Positions 1 through 8,703 of a stretch of DNA of 64,000 bases are shown here, piece by piece. The stretch is from the NCBI RefSeq assembly GCF_002873455.1, contig NZ_MCUN01000010.1:62001-126000 (forward strand). The letters run 5' to 3'. The notes under the pieces are model-generated. The model saw nothing but the letters and a program-made list of their open reading frames with translations. It was not told the DNA's origin and made no database searches. Positions within the stretch are counted from its first letter, which is position 1, and every line of letters begins with the position of its first letter. The position numbers and the translations under genes are program-made. Origin of the DNA: Vibrio splendidus (lineage in GTDB: Bacteria > Pseudomonadota > Gammaproteobacteria > Enterobacterales > Vibrionaceae).

Positions 1-1518
1 TCCTTCGACCACATTCTTTTTCAGCAGTATCACGATTAAAGCCGTGGTTAGAGATCCCGCAAGAGTACCAATGATGTAGCCAATCTTGCCATCAACCACA
101 GGTAGCACAATCCAACCGCCCCATGGTGCATGGTTTACCACATGAAACATAAAGCCAACCACGTTGCCGACAATACCACCAGCAACAACAGCAGGCAGAA
201 CACGTGCAGGGTCGACGGCGGCAAATGGAATAGCCCCTTCACTGATGCCGATCATTCCCATGATCCCCGCCGCTTTTCCAGCTTCACGTTCATCGCGTTT
301 AAATTTCTTCGGCGATATGAAAGTCGCCAGTGCCATACCCAATGGCGGTGTGCAAATCGCTATTCCAACACCACCCATCAACCATGGCTGAGTATTCACC
401 TGAGTTTGAGCAAATAGCGTTGCAACCTTGTTGATTGGGCCGCCCATATCAAATGCCGTCATCGCACCCAAAATACTACCGAGCACCATTTTCCCCGAGC
501 CTGCCATGCCAGTAAGCATCTGGTTCATCTCAAGCATCACTTGGGCAATCGGTGAGCCAATCACCCACATAACAGCACCACAAGTCACAAAGGTGCCGAC
601 TAGTGGATAGATGAAGATAGAGCTCAGCGAGATCATGCTGTCTGGCAGTTTTATTTTCTTAAGTAGGTTAACCACAAAGCCAGCAAAGAAACCGACCACA
701 ATCGCTCCAAGAAAGCCCGTGTTGTATTGATTCACCGCGACCCAAGAACCTATCATGCCAGGCGCTAAACCCGGTTTGTCGGCCATTGAATACGCGATGT
801 AACCACCGAGTACCGCAGTAAACAAAGTTAAACCCGCAATACCCATCTGAGCGATATCAGCCAAAACACCGCTATCTGGTACTGCGCCGTGACCCGACAT
901 CATGACCGACAGAGACAACAAGACTCCGCCCGCGACCACGAATGGGATCATGTGTGAAGTGCCATATAACAGGTGTTCTTTGAGACGATTGAGAGATTGA
1001 GCCCAAGGGCTTAGTGGTTCGACGTAAACCTCATGATGACTAGATGCGTAGCTATCGAACGATTCAAAATTGGCTTCGAGAAACAGCTCTTGAGCCTCCT
1101 CTACCGACTCTACCGCCTTTAATTTTGTAACAAAGTCATCTTCAATCAATTTGGTCGAGATCTGTGCCAGTACCTCGATATGATGGTCATCGTTGTTGTC
1201 AGGCGAAGCGAGCATGAAGAACACATCAGACAATTCACCGCCGTCGGCGCCATAGTCAATGCCTGTTCGGCTAATGCCTATCGCGACAGCAGGCTTGGCA
1301 ACGGCGGTACTTTTCGCATGTGGGATGGCGATACCATCGTCAAAGCCCGTATTACCAATGGCCTCACGCTTCCAGATATCATCAAGGAATTCACTTTTAT
1401 TGGAAAGCTTACCAGCGCGGTCGAGCAGTTCAACAAGCTCTTCAAATACCGCCTGTTTTGAGTCTGCCTGTAGTTCCAAGCAGATAATCTCGGGCTCGAT
1501 AATGTTAGTGATATCCAT
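1..1518 (-). CDS. PTS fructose-family EIIA-EIIC permease (partial)
   Basis: This gene reads leftwards off the window edge, so its C-terminus is missing; 506 codons are visible without a stop. The N-terminal 150 residues form a fructose/mannitol-type EIIA domain with the phosphorylated histidine in GIAIPH (His67). From about residue 190 a polytopic EIIC domain follows, opening with the family motif GTSHMIPFVVAGG and containing the conserved FDMGGPINK and GISEGAIPFAA stretches. No EIIB domain lies between them; a separate EIIB gene is transcribed divergently at 1842. The protein would import and phosphorylate a hexose (fructose- or mannose-like) at the inner membrane. The start ATG at 1518 gives a full-length EIIA domain. 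A C-terminal EIIB outside the window cannot be excluded. Substrate is inferred only at family level. Confidence 0.9.
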   Translation of the reverse strand, partial: MDITNIIEPEIICLELQADSKQAVFEELVELLDRAGKLSNKSEFLDDIWKREAIGNTGFDDGIAIPHAKSTAVAKPAVAIGISRTGIDYGADGGELSDVFFMLASPDNNDDHHIEVLAQISTKLIEDDFVTKLKAVESVEEAQELFLEANFESFDSYASSHHEVYVEPLSPWAQSLNRLKEHLLYGTSHMIPFVVAGGVLLSLSVMMSGHGAVPDSGVLADIAQMGIAGLTLFTAVLGGYIAYSMADKPGLAPGMIGSWVAVNQYNTGFLGAIVVGFFAGFVVNLLKKIKLPDSMISLSSIFIYPLVGTFVTCGAVMWVIGSPIAQVMLEMNQMLTGMAGSGKMVLGSILGAMTAFDMGGPINKVATLFAQTQVNTQPWLMGGVGIAICTPPLGMALATFISPKKFKRDEREAGKAAGIMGMIGISEGAIPFAAVDPARVLPAVVAGGIVGNVVGFMFHVVNHAPWGGWIVLPVVDGKIGYIIGTLAGSLTTALIVILLKKNVVEG

Positions 1519-1841
1519 ATGCTGCCTCGTCCGAGTACCAATTTGAGTGAATGAGATAAAGAGGTCAATAAGATGAAAAGATTAACGGTGTGGGGGCACT
1601 CAATATATAGGACGAAAGGTGCATTGACTGGATTATTGTAACCAAGAACTCAGAGTGTGACGTCCACCTTAGAATAAAAAACGCCAATCCATAAAATCCA
1701 CAGAACCCATAACAATATCGCCCCTCCCCGATGCGAACTTGCCATACTAAATTCCCTATGCAAGGTATCTTATTGCAAGATAGTTTGTTGCAAGATAGCT
1801 TATGTAAGGTAACTAGAGGCGAGATTAAGCCGAGAATAATA
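1519..1841. other. divergent PTS intergenic region with 15-nt repeats
   Basis: This 323-nt gap separates two divergent PTS transcripts and should hold both promoters. I see no convincing gene in it. Its right part (1758-1816) contains four degenerate copies of a 15-nt unit resembling TTGCAAGATAGTTTG, immediately upstream of the EIIB gene. The reading frame stays open through the repeats, so an upstream TTG/ATG start for EIIB is formally possible, but the repeat-encoded LQDSL units do not belong to the EIIB fold. Confidence 0.6.
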
Positions 1842-2180
1842 ATGAGAATTGTAGCGGTAACTGCGTGCCCTACAGGCATTGCACACACCTATATGGCAGC
1901 TGATGCATTAAATAAAACAGCCCCTAAATTCAACGTTTCAATCAAGGTTGAAACACAAGGCGCTATGGGTATTGAAAATTTACTCTCTGCACAGGACATT
2001 TCCCTCGCAGACAAAGTCTTGATCGTCTCTGATATCGACATTGAACAACCAAGCCGATTCGATACTGCTAAAACCGTATTCATTCCAATGGAAGAAGTGT
2101 TGTTGAGTGTTGATAAAGTCTTTATTAAACATTGCCGTGCTCTAAAACCAAGTCGCGACATAAAAAGCGGTCGAGCCTAA
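1842..2180 (+). CDS. PTS fructose-family EIIB component
   Basis: This 112-residue protein is a free-standing EIIB of the fructose/mannitol family. It opens directly with MRIVAVTACPTGIAHT, in which Cys9 is the phosphorylated residue and the following PTGIAHT loop is diagnostic. The EIIB would receive phosphate from an EIIA and pass it to sugar held by an EIIC. I chose the ATG at 1842 because it places the first beta strand at the N-terminus as in the family; the frame is open further upstream through a repeat tract. The gene lies 8 nt before the HPr-EIIA fusion gene and is surely co-transcribed with it, and it is divergent from the EIIA-EIIC gene that lacks this domain, so the three probably form one permease. 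Confidence 0.9.
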   Translation: MRIVAVTACPTGIAHTYMAADALNKTAPKFNVSIKVETQGAMGIENLLSAQDISLADKVLIVSDIDIEQPSRFDTAKTVFIPMEEVLLSVDKVFIKHCRALKPSRDIKSGRA

Positions 2181-2188
2181 CCCTCGGT

Positions 2189-2962
2189 ATGAATGAATAT
2201 CAGATCACCTTCTTTGTTGACGATCCTGCCGCGAACTCACACGTCGCGCAGCCCCTTAGTCGCTTAGCGAAGAAATTCAAAAGTACCATTCGTATTATCA
2301 ACATCACTCAAAATCGAACCGCCGATCTCTCCAAATCTGTCGCGATGTTGCAAGTGGGTTTGCTTCGTGGCGATTTGTGTCAGATCACCGCCATTGGCAT
2401 CGATGCAGAGCTAGCTTGTTTTGTATTAAAAGACGTGATTGCCGAGCATTACTCCATGGTTGGCTCACAAGTGAACCATGAGTTCTCTAACGATTTAATC
2501 CAGCGTATGCCACAGATATGCCCGCCTTGTGACATCAAGTGGCACCATGCCAAAGCACAAACTCAACTGACCAAATTTGAATGCCTAAAAGGGCTTGCTC
2601 ACCTCGTTTACCCACAAGATCCAGATGAACTGATTCTAGCGTTTATTAAACGAGAGGAACGCTCTTCAACTTGCGTGTCACCGGGTATCGCACTGCCTCA
2701 TGTAATGTTTGAGTCCACTCAAGATCTCTCCATTGCGGTGATCGTCAGTGACGACCCGATCGATTGGGCTTCACGTATCGGCGAAGTACACGTTGCTATC
2801 GCTTTAGTACTACCAACCAAGCCGCAACGAGAACATATTGTGGCAGCCACTAACCTCACACGAAACCTACTCCATGATCAGGTCAACGAGCGTTTACAGA
2901 AGACTCGAAGCAGTGTCGACCTACAGGCCCTGTTGATGTACATCTCTTCACGCCTGATTTAG
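2189..2962 (+). CDS. HPr-like / EIIA fusion phosphocarrier
   Basis: This 257-residue protein carries an HPr-like domain at residues 1-85 (His18 in a SHVAQPLSRLAKKF context, and a SKSVAMLQVGLLRGD stretch like the HPr Ser46 region) followed by a fructose-type EIIA domain with the active histidine in GIALPH (His171). The order HPr-EIIA is the reverse of classical FruB (EIIA-FPr). There is one extra residue between the HPr histidine and the conserved proline, so phosphorylation of the HPr part is not assured. The gene sits 8 nt downstream of EIIB. From memory, a protein of this kind in the equivalent Vibrio cholerae PTS cluster has been treated as a second EIIA-Ntr-like regulator; a regulatory rather than purely catalytic role is therefore possible. 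The ATG at 2189 is chosen because upstream residues overlap the EIIB end. Confidence 0.8.
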   Translation: MNEYQITFFVDDPAANSHVAQPLSRLAKKFKSTIRIINITQNRTADLSKSVAMLQVGLLRGDLCQITAIGIDAELACFVLKDVIAEHYSMVGSQVNHEFSNDLIQRMPQICPPCDIKWHHAKAQTQLTKFECLKGLAHLVYPQDPDELILAFIKREERSSTCVSPGIALPHVMFESTQDLSIAVIVSDDPIDWASRIGEVHVAIALVLPTKPQREHIVAATNLTRNLLHDQVNERLQKTRSSVDLQALLMYISSRLI

Positions 2963-3048
2963 TTCTTCTCTCTTTTTTAAATTCAATTTATTAATCAACT
3001 AAGTTACTCACTCCATTAGTTGTAATCTCCATTGTTCACACAATAAAA

Positions 3049-3076
3049 AACGGCTGAGCAATTACGCTCAGCCGTT
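3049..3076. terminator. bidirectional hairpin terminator
   Basis: A 12-bp stem AACGGCTGAGCA/TGCTCAGCCGTT (with a four-base loop ATTA) lies between the convergent ends of the HPr-EIIA gene and the symporter gene. The A-rich run before it serves as a U-tract for minus-strand transcription; on the plus strand the T-run is weaker. Confidence 0.8.
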
Positions 3077-3111
3077 CTATTCTAAATGGCTTATCTTGTA
3101 GGTTTAGTTAC

Positions 3112-4890
3112 CTAAGCCGTTTTGTTCTCTTGTTTCGCATCTTCCACCGAGTCGTCCACGGCTTTCACCAGCATCAGACCAACGATAAACACAATACCGC
3201 CACACAGTACGAACATCATTCTTCCCCAGAATGGGTTCGGTAGAGCAAACATCGCCATCACAGCCACACCAGACACAGCGATCAATGAGCCCAGCATATG
3301 ACGTTGTTTGTTATCCAGCTTCTTCTGCGCGGTTGATTCAGAAACCAACGGCGTTGATAGGTTCGTGAAGAAGGTGTCGACATCTTTCTGACGAGACGCT
3401 TCAAGTGGTTTGTAGAACAAAGTCGACATAATAAAGAAGCCGCCTGTAAACGTTAAGTGAGCAATCAGGCCTACCGCTACTTTCAAGTCAGACCATTCAC
3501 GGCCTGTTAACGGTTCTAGGTTGAACCAGTTCTGTAGCATTTCAGCAGTAATCACGAAACCAACGATGTAAGACACAATTGCGCCAACCATTAACGTACC
3601 CCAACCTGCCCAGTCCGGGGTTTTCTTAATGAAGAAGCCACAGAATGCTGGAATGGTCATTGGGAAACCAATCAAGGCACCCACGTACATCATGGTGTCG
3701 AACAAGCTCAAACCTTTTAGCGAATTGATAAATAGCGCGATAAGGATGATAGCGACGCCAAAAAATGAAGACATCAGTTTAGAAACAATCATCAACTCTT
3801 TTTCTGTCGCGTTTGGACGAAGAATCGGTTGATAGAAGTTGATTACAAAGATACCTGAGTTACGGTTTAAGCCTGAGTCCATAGAAGACATGGTTGCTGC
3901 AAACATCGCTGCGATAAGAAGACCCACCATACCGGCTGGCATATATTGCTCTACGAAGTATAGGTAAGCAAAGTCGCCCGCTTTAGAACCTGCGTCAGGA
4001 TAGTGCGCCGCAAGATCGATGCCTTGCCCTGCTACAAACCAAGGTGGCATGAACCAAATAACTGGACCGATTGTCATCAGAATACATGCCAAAAGAGCCG
4101 CTTTTTTCGCATTCTTTGAGTCTTTTGCCGCAAGGTAACGGTAAGAGTTCAACATGTTGTTAGTGATGCTGAACTGCTTGAAGAAGATGAAAAATGCCCA
4201 GATTCCGAAGATGCTTACGTAATTAAGATTGTTACCAGAAACGAATGATGCGCCTTCTTCTACAGGGAAATCGTTGATGATCTCAGTGACACCGCCACCT
4301 TGAACGATAGCAACCGCAGCACACGTTACCGTTACTGCCATAATGATAACCATCTGCATGAAGTCAGATGCGATAACCGCCCATGAGCCGCCTGTCACCG
4401 ACATAACAAGTACAACAAGGCCTGTTAGAACGATGGTTGTTGTCATATCGAAACCGAAGATACCCGATGCGATAATCGCCAAACCATTTAGCCAGATACC
4501 CGCAGAAACAATACTGTTCGGCATGCCAGACCAAGTAAACACTTGCTCATTGAAGCTACCAAAGCGCATACGAATCGCGTCAATTGGCGTTACGACACGC
4601 AGCTGACGAAATTTCGGAGCGAAGTACAGGTAGTTCATCAGGTAACCAAAGGCATTCGCGAGGAAGATAACCGCGACAGCCATACCATCGGCATATGCTT
4701 TGCCTGCTGCACCGGTAAAAGTCCAAGCACTGAACTGAGTCATAAACGCAGTGGCACCAACCATCCACCAAAGCATGTTACCGCCCCCGCGAAAATAGTC
4801 ACTGGTTGTACTGGTGAACGTTCTAAACATCCAACCTATTGCGATAAGGAAAAGGAAATAAATTCCTACGATCAGAGTATTGAGTTCCAT
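3112..4890 (-). CDS. sodium:solute symporter (SSS family)
   Basis: This 592-residue inner-membrane protein has about 13-14 hydrophobic segments and reads as a sodium/solute symporter of the SSS family: an N-terminal membrane helix followed by DYFRGGGNMLWW, the TGG signature near residues 166-168, and MFAATMSSMDSGLNRNSGIF in the core. Length and motif order match sugar-type symporters such as vSGLT relatives, but the substrate cannot be named from sequence. It is inserted between two PTS transcription units and is transcribed in the same direction as the AraC gene, 575 nt downstream of it, so it may supply a Na+-driven alternative to PTS uptake of a related sugar. The ATG at 4890 follows an AAGAAG-type ribosome binding site. 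Confidence 0.9.
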   Translation of the reverse strand: MELNTLIVGIYFLFLIAIGWMFRTFTSTTSDYFRGGGNMLWWMVGATAFMTQFSAWTFTGAAGKAYADGMAVAVIFLANAFGYLMNYLYFAPKFRQLRVVTPIDAIRMRFGSFNEQVFTWSGMPNSIVSAGIWLNGLAIIASGIFGFDMTTTIVLTGLVVLVMSVTGGSWAVIASDFMQMVIIMAVTVTCAAVAIVQGGGVTEIINDFPVEEGASFVSGNNLNYVSIFGIWAFFIFFKQFSITNNMLNSYRYLAAKDSKNAKKAALLACILMTIGPVIWFMPPWFVAGQGIDLAAHYPDAGSKAGDFAYLYFVEQYMPAGMVGLLIAAMFAATMSSMDSGLNRNSGIFVINFYQPILRPNATEKELMIVSKLMSSFFGVAIILIALFINSLKGLSLFDTMMYVGALIGFPMTIPAFCGFFIKKTPDWAGWGTLMVGAIVSYIVGFVITAEMLQNWFNLEPLTGREWSDLKVAVGLIAHLTFTGGFFIMSTLFYKPLEASRQKDVDTFFTNLSTPLVSESTAQKKLDNKQRHMLGSLIAVSGVAVMAMFALPNPFWGRMMFVLCGGIVFIVGLMLVKAVDDSVEDAKQENKTA

Positions 4891-5464
4891 GTATAAGTCT
4901 TCTTTATGATGAATATCTGAAGAGCATATTATCCATAGAATTTTTAATTTGTAGTATTATAAGTCAACATTGTGATGAACCGTATAAACCTGAATATTTG
5001 ATTTCTAGACATGAATGACACGTGAGTAAATAAAGAATAACGCACCACAAATTAAACATTTAAAATCAATATCTTATGAACATTTCAATCAACAACTCAG
5101 CCAACAATAGCAAGATTCTATCGTCTCGATAAATGAAATTAAATTTACTTTAAATCCATTTAATGTATTTCGTTAATATCTAATGTCCTACACGTTTAAT
5201 TCTAAAAATACGGTACGAAAAATATTAAACAACTCGCAAAACCAGCCCTTATTGTTATTAATCGGATCTATTTGATGAAACGCGATAAATAGATGAAGCG
5301 TAGATAAAGGTTTAGCAATAGATAAGGAAAATCCGTCGAGAAGAGAAAACGTAGAAGAAAACACAAAGCAAATTGATCACCACAGCACGGAGTCAGTAGT
5401 GATGATCAAGTCATACAAATTGAAGTGTATAAACTCAGATCAAAAAAGGTAATTTAGAGGGTAA
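4891..5464. other. AT-rich intergenic region
   Basis: This 574-nt stretch lies between the symporter start and the AraC gene end and is visibly AT-rich. I find no open frame worth calling. Near 5371-5408 an imperfect inverted repeat (TTGATCACCAC ... GTGATGATCAA) lies just past the AraC stop codon and could end that transcript, though it has no U-tract. The remainder presumably carries the symporter promoter. Confidence 0.5.
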
Positions 5465-6304
5465 CTAGATTGAACCACGGTATTCTGTTGGGGTTCTACC
5501 GGTGCGATTCTTAAACACGCGACAGAAATAGTTCACGTCCTTAAAGCCGCAACGTAATGCCACTTCATTAAGCTTGAAGTTGTACTTCTTAAGCATAAAC
5601 TTAGCACGGTCGATTCGTACACGGGTGATGTATTCTGCCAGCGTCATGTGGCCTTGTTGACGGAACATTCGCGACAGGTGATTGGATGAAATACTAAAGC
5701 GCGAGGCAATGCTGTCTCGAGTGATTTGGCGATGGAAGTTCTCTTGAATGTAGATACAAATCCCCTGATACACATCCTGAACTCGGCTGTGAGATTTTTC
5801 GACGGGGGCTTCTAGCATTGTTTTACTGTATTGAAGTAGCGCTTGCAGCAATAACTCATCCATCGGCTGCTTGTTGCTCTCTCTCGCTAACGAGCTGAGC
5901 GCCTCCAAGATGTTATCAATCGCAAACCCAGAGCGAGTCTGAATACTGTGCTTTTGGATATCGTAAAAACTCTCTTCCCCTTTACGCTTACTCACCAAAC
6001 TTAAACCAAGCTGACGACGACCAAACAACATGCTCAACACCGAGCAGTCCGTGTCCCAATTGGGTTTATTCCAGCAGTTGGGTGGGATGAAAATCGCGTC
6101 TCCCGCTTTGGCAATAACGTTGTTTATTTTGCGATCATGACTTTCCATTTCATTAACGTACTCTCCGTCTAACACCAACTCCAAACGCGGAAAGTTCACC
6201 TGATAGCTACACGCTGAAGGCGTATGAAAATCTCCAGCAAACCAGATGTTATGAAACGGTTCTCGCTCATTTAACACAGAGGAGATTAAGTCATGAAATA
6301 TCAT
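5465..6304 (-). CDS. AraC-family transcriptional regulator
   Basis: This 279-residue protein has an N-terminal cupin-like sensing domain (KAGDAIFIPPNCWNKP near residue 70) and a C-terminal AraC/XylS DNA-binding domain with two helix-turn-helix units (RFSISSNHLSRMFRQ, then LNEVALRCGFKDVNYFCRVF) and the closing GRTPTEYR motif. It is divergent from the EIIABC-manA unit at 6683 and is therefore the likely activator of mannose/fructose uptake. Upstream frame extends eight codons to 6328; I prefer the ATG at 6304 (MIFHDLIS) because the extra residues add nothing seen in the family. The same gene order (AraC, EIIABC, manA) occurs in V. cholerae as I remember it, which supports the assignment. Confidence 0.85.
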   Translation of the reverse strand: MIFHDLISSVLNEREPFHNIWFAGDFHTPSACSYQVNFPRLELVLDGEYVNEMESHDRKINNVIAKAGDAIFIPPNCWNKPNWDTDCSVLSMLFGRRQLGLSLVSKRKGEESFYDIQKHSIQTRSGFAIDNILEALSSLARESNKQPMDELLLQALLQYSKTMLEAPVEKSHSRVQDVYQGICIYIQENFHRQITRDSIASRFSISSNHLSRMFRQQGHMTLAEYITRVRIDRAKFMLKKYNFKLNEVALRCGFKDVNYFCRVFKNRTGRTPTEYRGSI

Positions 6305-6682
6305 TATTCGAACTCTTATGGGCAGCAATAAGGCTACGGAAATAGATATACCCCTAAGTGAAACATAGCGCTATTGAGCAAAATCACAATTTGAGATCTA
6401 GGTTACAAAAATCTAGCGATGGAAATAAATTTCCAGTCAAGAAACTGATACAGCACATTATTCCAAGGAAAACCAAACACGCTAAATTCCTTATAAATAA
6501 AGGTCTCCACACCTCATCAAACTTGTCAACATGGCCTCGAAAACGACCATTCGACCGATCAAAATCACACTCTATTTATAACGCCACAATCATCCAGTAA
6601 ATGCATTTTTTCTTCACTACAGAAGGTAAGCCGTAGATTCCAGAATACCCCTAACAAAATAAAAACAGAGTAGGGGTTCATT
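6305..6682 (+). promoter_or_regulatory. AraC/manP divergent promoter region, candidate CRP site
   Basis: This 378-nt divergent intergenic region must carry promoters for the AraC gene and the EIIABC gene. A candidate CRP site lies at 6373-6388 (ATTGA-N6-TCACA, right half perfect, left half 3 of 5). The leader before 6683 ends in GAGTAGGGG, a good ribosome binding site for the EIIABC gene. A short open frame on the plus strand here has no ribosome binding site and is not called. Confidence 0.45.
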
Positions 6683-8587
6683 ATGATCACGACATTGATC
6701 AATCAAGATTTGATTAAGCTTTCGCTTAACGCTAATTCAAAAGAAGACGTATTTAAAGAGCTGATAGACGTGCTTTATGCACAAGGTCGAATTTCAGACA
6801 AAGGACAGTTTCTTGCCGACATTAAGGCGCGTGAAGAACAAGGTAATACAGGGTTTGAAGAAGGCATCGCCCTGCCACACGCAAAAAGTAGCGCGGTGAT
6901 CAAACCCGCGGTTGTTATCGGCGTCCATAGACAGGGCATCGAATACGGCGCCGATGACGGTCAGCCATCAAAACTGTTCTTTATGATTGCTTCTCCCGAT
7001 GGCGGCGATAACCATCACATCGAAGTACTGGCAGAGCTTTCTTCAAAACTGATTGAAGAAGGCTTTATCGAGAACTTCATGAATGCCGACTCTGAACAAG
7101 CCGCATTGGAACTACTGCTTACCAAACCTGAACCTTCAACGACCGAAACCAACATTGAGAAGCAAGGTTTCATCATTGGCGTGACTGGCTGTCCTGCTGG
7201 CGTTGCACACACTTATTTGGCAGCAGAAGCACTAGAGAAAGGCGCTGCAGCACTTGGTTACGACATCAAGGTCGAAACCAACGGTTCTATTGGCGTTAAA
7301 AACAGCCCGACTCAAGAAGAGATCGAACGTGCCGATGCGATTGTCGTGGCTTGTGACAAGCAGGTCGACATGGCTCGCTTTGCCGGAAAACGCGTCATTA
7401 GCACCAACGTAAAAGCACCAATCAAAGACGCGCAAGGCTTAATTAAGCAAGCTCTCAATGCACCTAGTTACCAAGCTGAACAAACGCCGACCAACCAATC
7501 TGTTGTAGAAAAAGCCTCACAAGCGCGTTCAGACCTTTATCGTTACCTGATGAATGGCGTATCACACATGATCCCATTCGTAGTCACTGGCGGCCTATTG
7601 ATTGCCCTAGCACTGGCGATTGGTGGCGAGCCAAGTGAATCAGGCATGGCAATTCCTGCTGGCAGCATGTGGAACCAAATTCTAGAAGTCGGTGTGGTTG
7701 CCTTCACATTGATGATCCCAATCTTAGCTGGCTACATTGCTTACGCGATTGCCGACCGCCCAGCCCTAACCCCTGGCCTTATCGGTGGTTGGATTGCTAA
7801 CAACGGTTCTTTCTATGGCGCTGACGCGGGTACAGGCTTCATCGGCGCAATCATCGCAGGTCTATTAGTTGGTTACTTCGTTAAATGGATCACCTCGTTT
7901 AACTACCACAAATTCGTTCAACCGCTTGTGCCTATCATGATCGCTCCGATCACTGGTTCTCTATTCATCGCAGGTCTGTTCATCTTTGTGATTGGCGCAC
8001 CTATCGCTGGACTAATGGATGCTCTTACGGCACTGCTAACCAGCATGAGCACAGGCAACGTGGTTCTGCTTGGTATCGTGCTTGGTGGCATGGCTGGTTT
8101 CGATATGGGCGGCCCATTCAACAAGGTGGCGTTCCTGTTCTCCGTGGGCATGATTGCCAGCGGTCAAACTCAATTCATGGGTGCGATGGCGTGTGCAATT
8201 CCTGTCGCTCCACTGGGTATGGCTATCGCAACCAGACTTGGCCGTAAATTCGACCTGTTCGAATCTTCTGAAATTGAAGCAGGTAAAGCCGCTGGCGCAA
8301 TGGGCTTAGTGGGTATCTCTGAAGGTGCGATTCCTTTCGCAGCTCAAGATCCAATGTCGGTTATCCCTGCCAACGTGCTTGGTTCAATGACAGCAGCGGT
8401 TATGGCGTTCTCATTCGGCATCACCAACAGCGTTGCTCACGGTGGTCCAGTTGTCGCTCTACTAGGCGCAATGAACTACCCACTGCTGGCTCTTCTGTGC
8501 ATGGCATCAGGTGCGGGCGTAACTGCGGTTACTTGTATCGCGCTTAAAAATCTACGCAAAGCCAAGCTAACGACAGCCGCGGCTTAA
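6683..8587 (+). CDS. manP: PTS fructose/mannose EIIABC permease
   Basis: This 634-residue fused permease holds EIIA (residues 1-150, active His66 in GIALPHAKS), EIIB (about 163-262, active Cys170 in GVTGCPAGVAHT) and EIIC (about 290-620, opening MNGVSHMIPFVVTGG, with FDMGGPFNK and GISEGAIPFAA). It would take up and phosphorylate a hexose at the inner membrane in one polypeptide. Its position directly before mannose-6-phosphate isomerase and divergent from the AraC regulator indicates mannose as substrate; in V. cholerae the equivalent gene is, as I recall, the mannose transporter. The ATG at 6683 follows a GAGTAGGGG ribosome binding site. Substrate assignment is inferred from context. Confidence 0.88.
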   Translation: MITTLINQDLIKLSLNANSKEDVFKELIDVLYAQGRISDKGQFLADIKAREEQGNTGFEEGIALPHAKSSAVIKPAVVIGVHRQGIEYGADDGQPSKLFFMIASPDGGDNHHIEVLAELSSKLIEEGFIENFMNADSEQAALELLLTKPEPSTTETNIEKQGFIIGVTGCPAGVAHTYLAAEALEKGAAALGYDIKVETNGSIGVKNSPTQEEIERADAIVVACDKQVDMARFAGKRVISTNVKAPIKDAQGLIKQALNAPSYQAEQTPTNQSVVEKASQARSDLYRYLMNGVSHMIPFVVTGGLLIALALAIGGEPSESGMAIPAGSMWNQILEVGVVAFTLMIPILAGYIAYAIADRPALTPGLIGGWIANNGSFYGADAGTGFIGAIIAGLLVGYFVKWITSFNYHKFVQPLVPIMIAPITGSLFIAGLFIFVIGAPIAGLMDALTALLTSMSTGNVVLLGIVLGGMAGFDMGGPFNKVAFLFSVGMIASGQTQFMGAMACAIPVAPLGMAIATRLGRKFDLFESSEIEAGKAAGAMGLVGISEGAIPFAAQDPMSVIPANVLGSMTAAVMAFSFGITNSVAHGGPVVALLGAMNYPLLALLCMASGAGVTAVTCIALKNLRKAKLTTAAA

Positions 8588-8703
8588 GCCATTTCAACTC
8601 CAATGGCTTGAGCCCTTCTACTCTACTTTTTTTAGTAGCTAATACTTTAGTTGCAAATAGGCCGAATAGAGCTCAAGCCATGTTTCCCTTCATGGTGATT
8701 TCG

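Noticed and set aside
1731-1841. N-terminal extension of the EIIB protein through the 15-nt repeats
   Set aside because: The extension encodes repeated LQDSL units not found in EIIB proteins; the ATG at 1842 gives the correct N-terminus.
5371-5408. Inverted repeat after the AraC gene as an operator
   Set aside because: The arms are imperfect and the position past a stop codon fits a weak transcript end at most.
6358-6600. 80-codon frame upstream of the EIIABC gene
   Set aside because: No ribosome binding site, biased composition, and it occupies a divergent promoter region.
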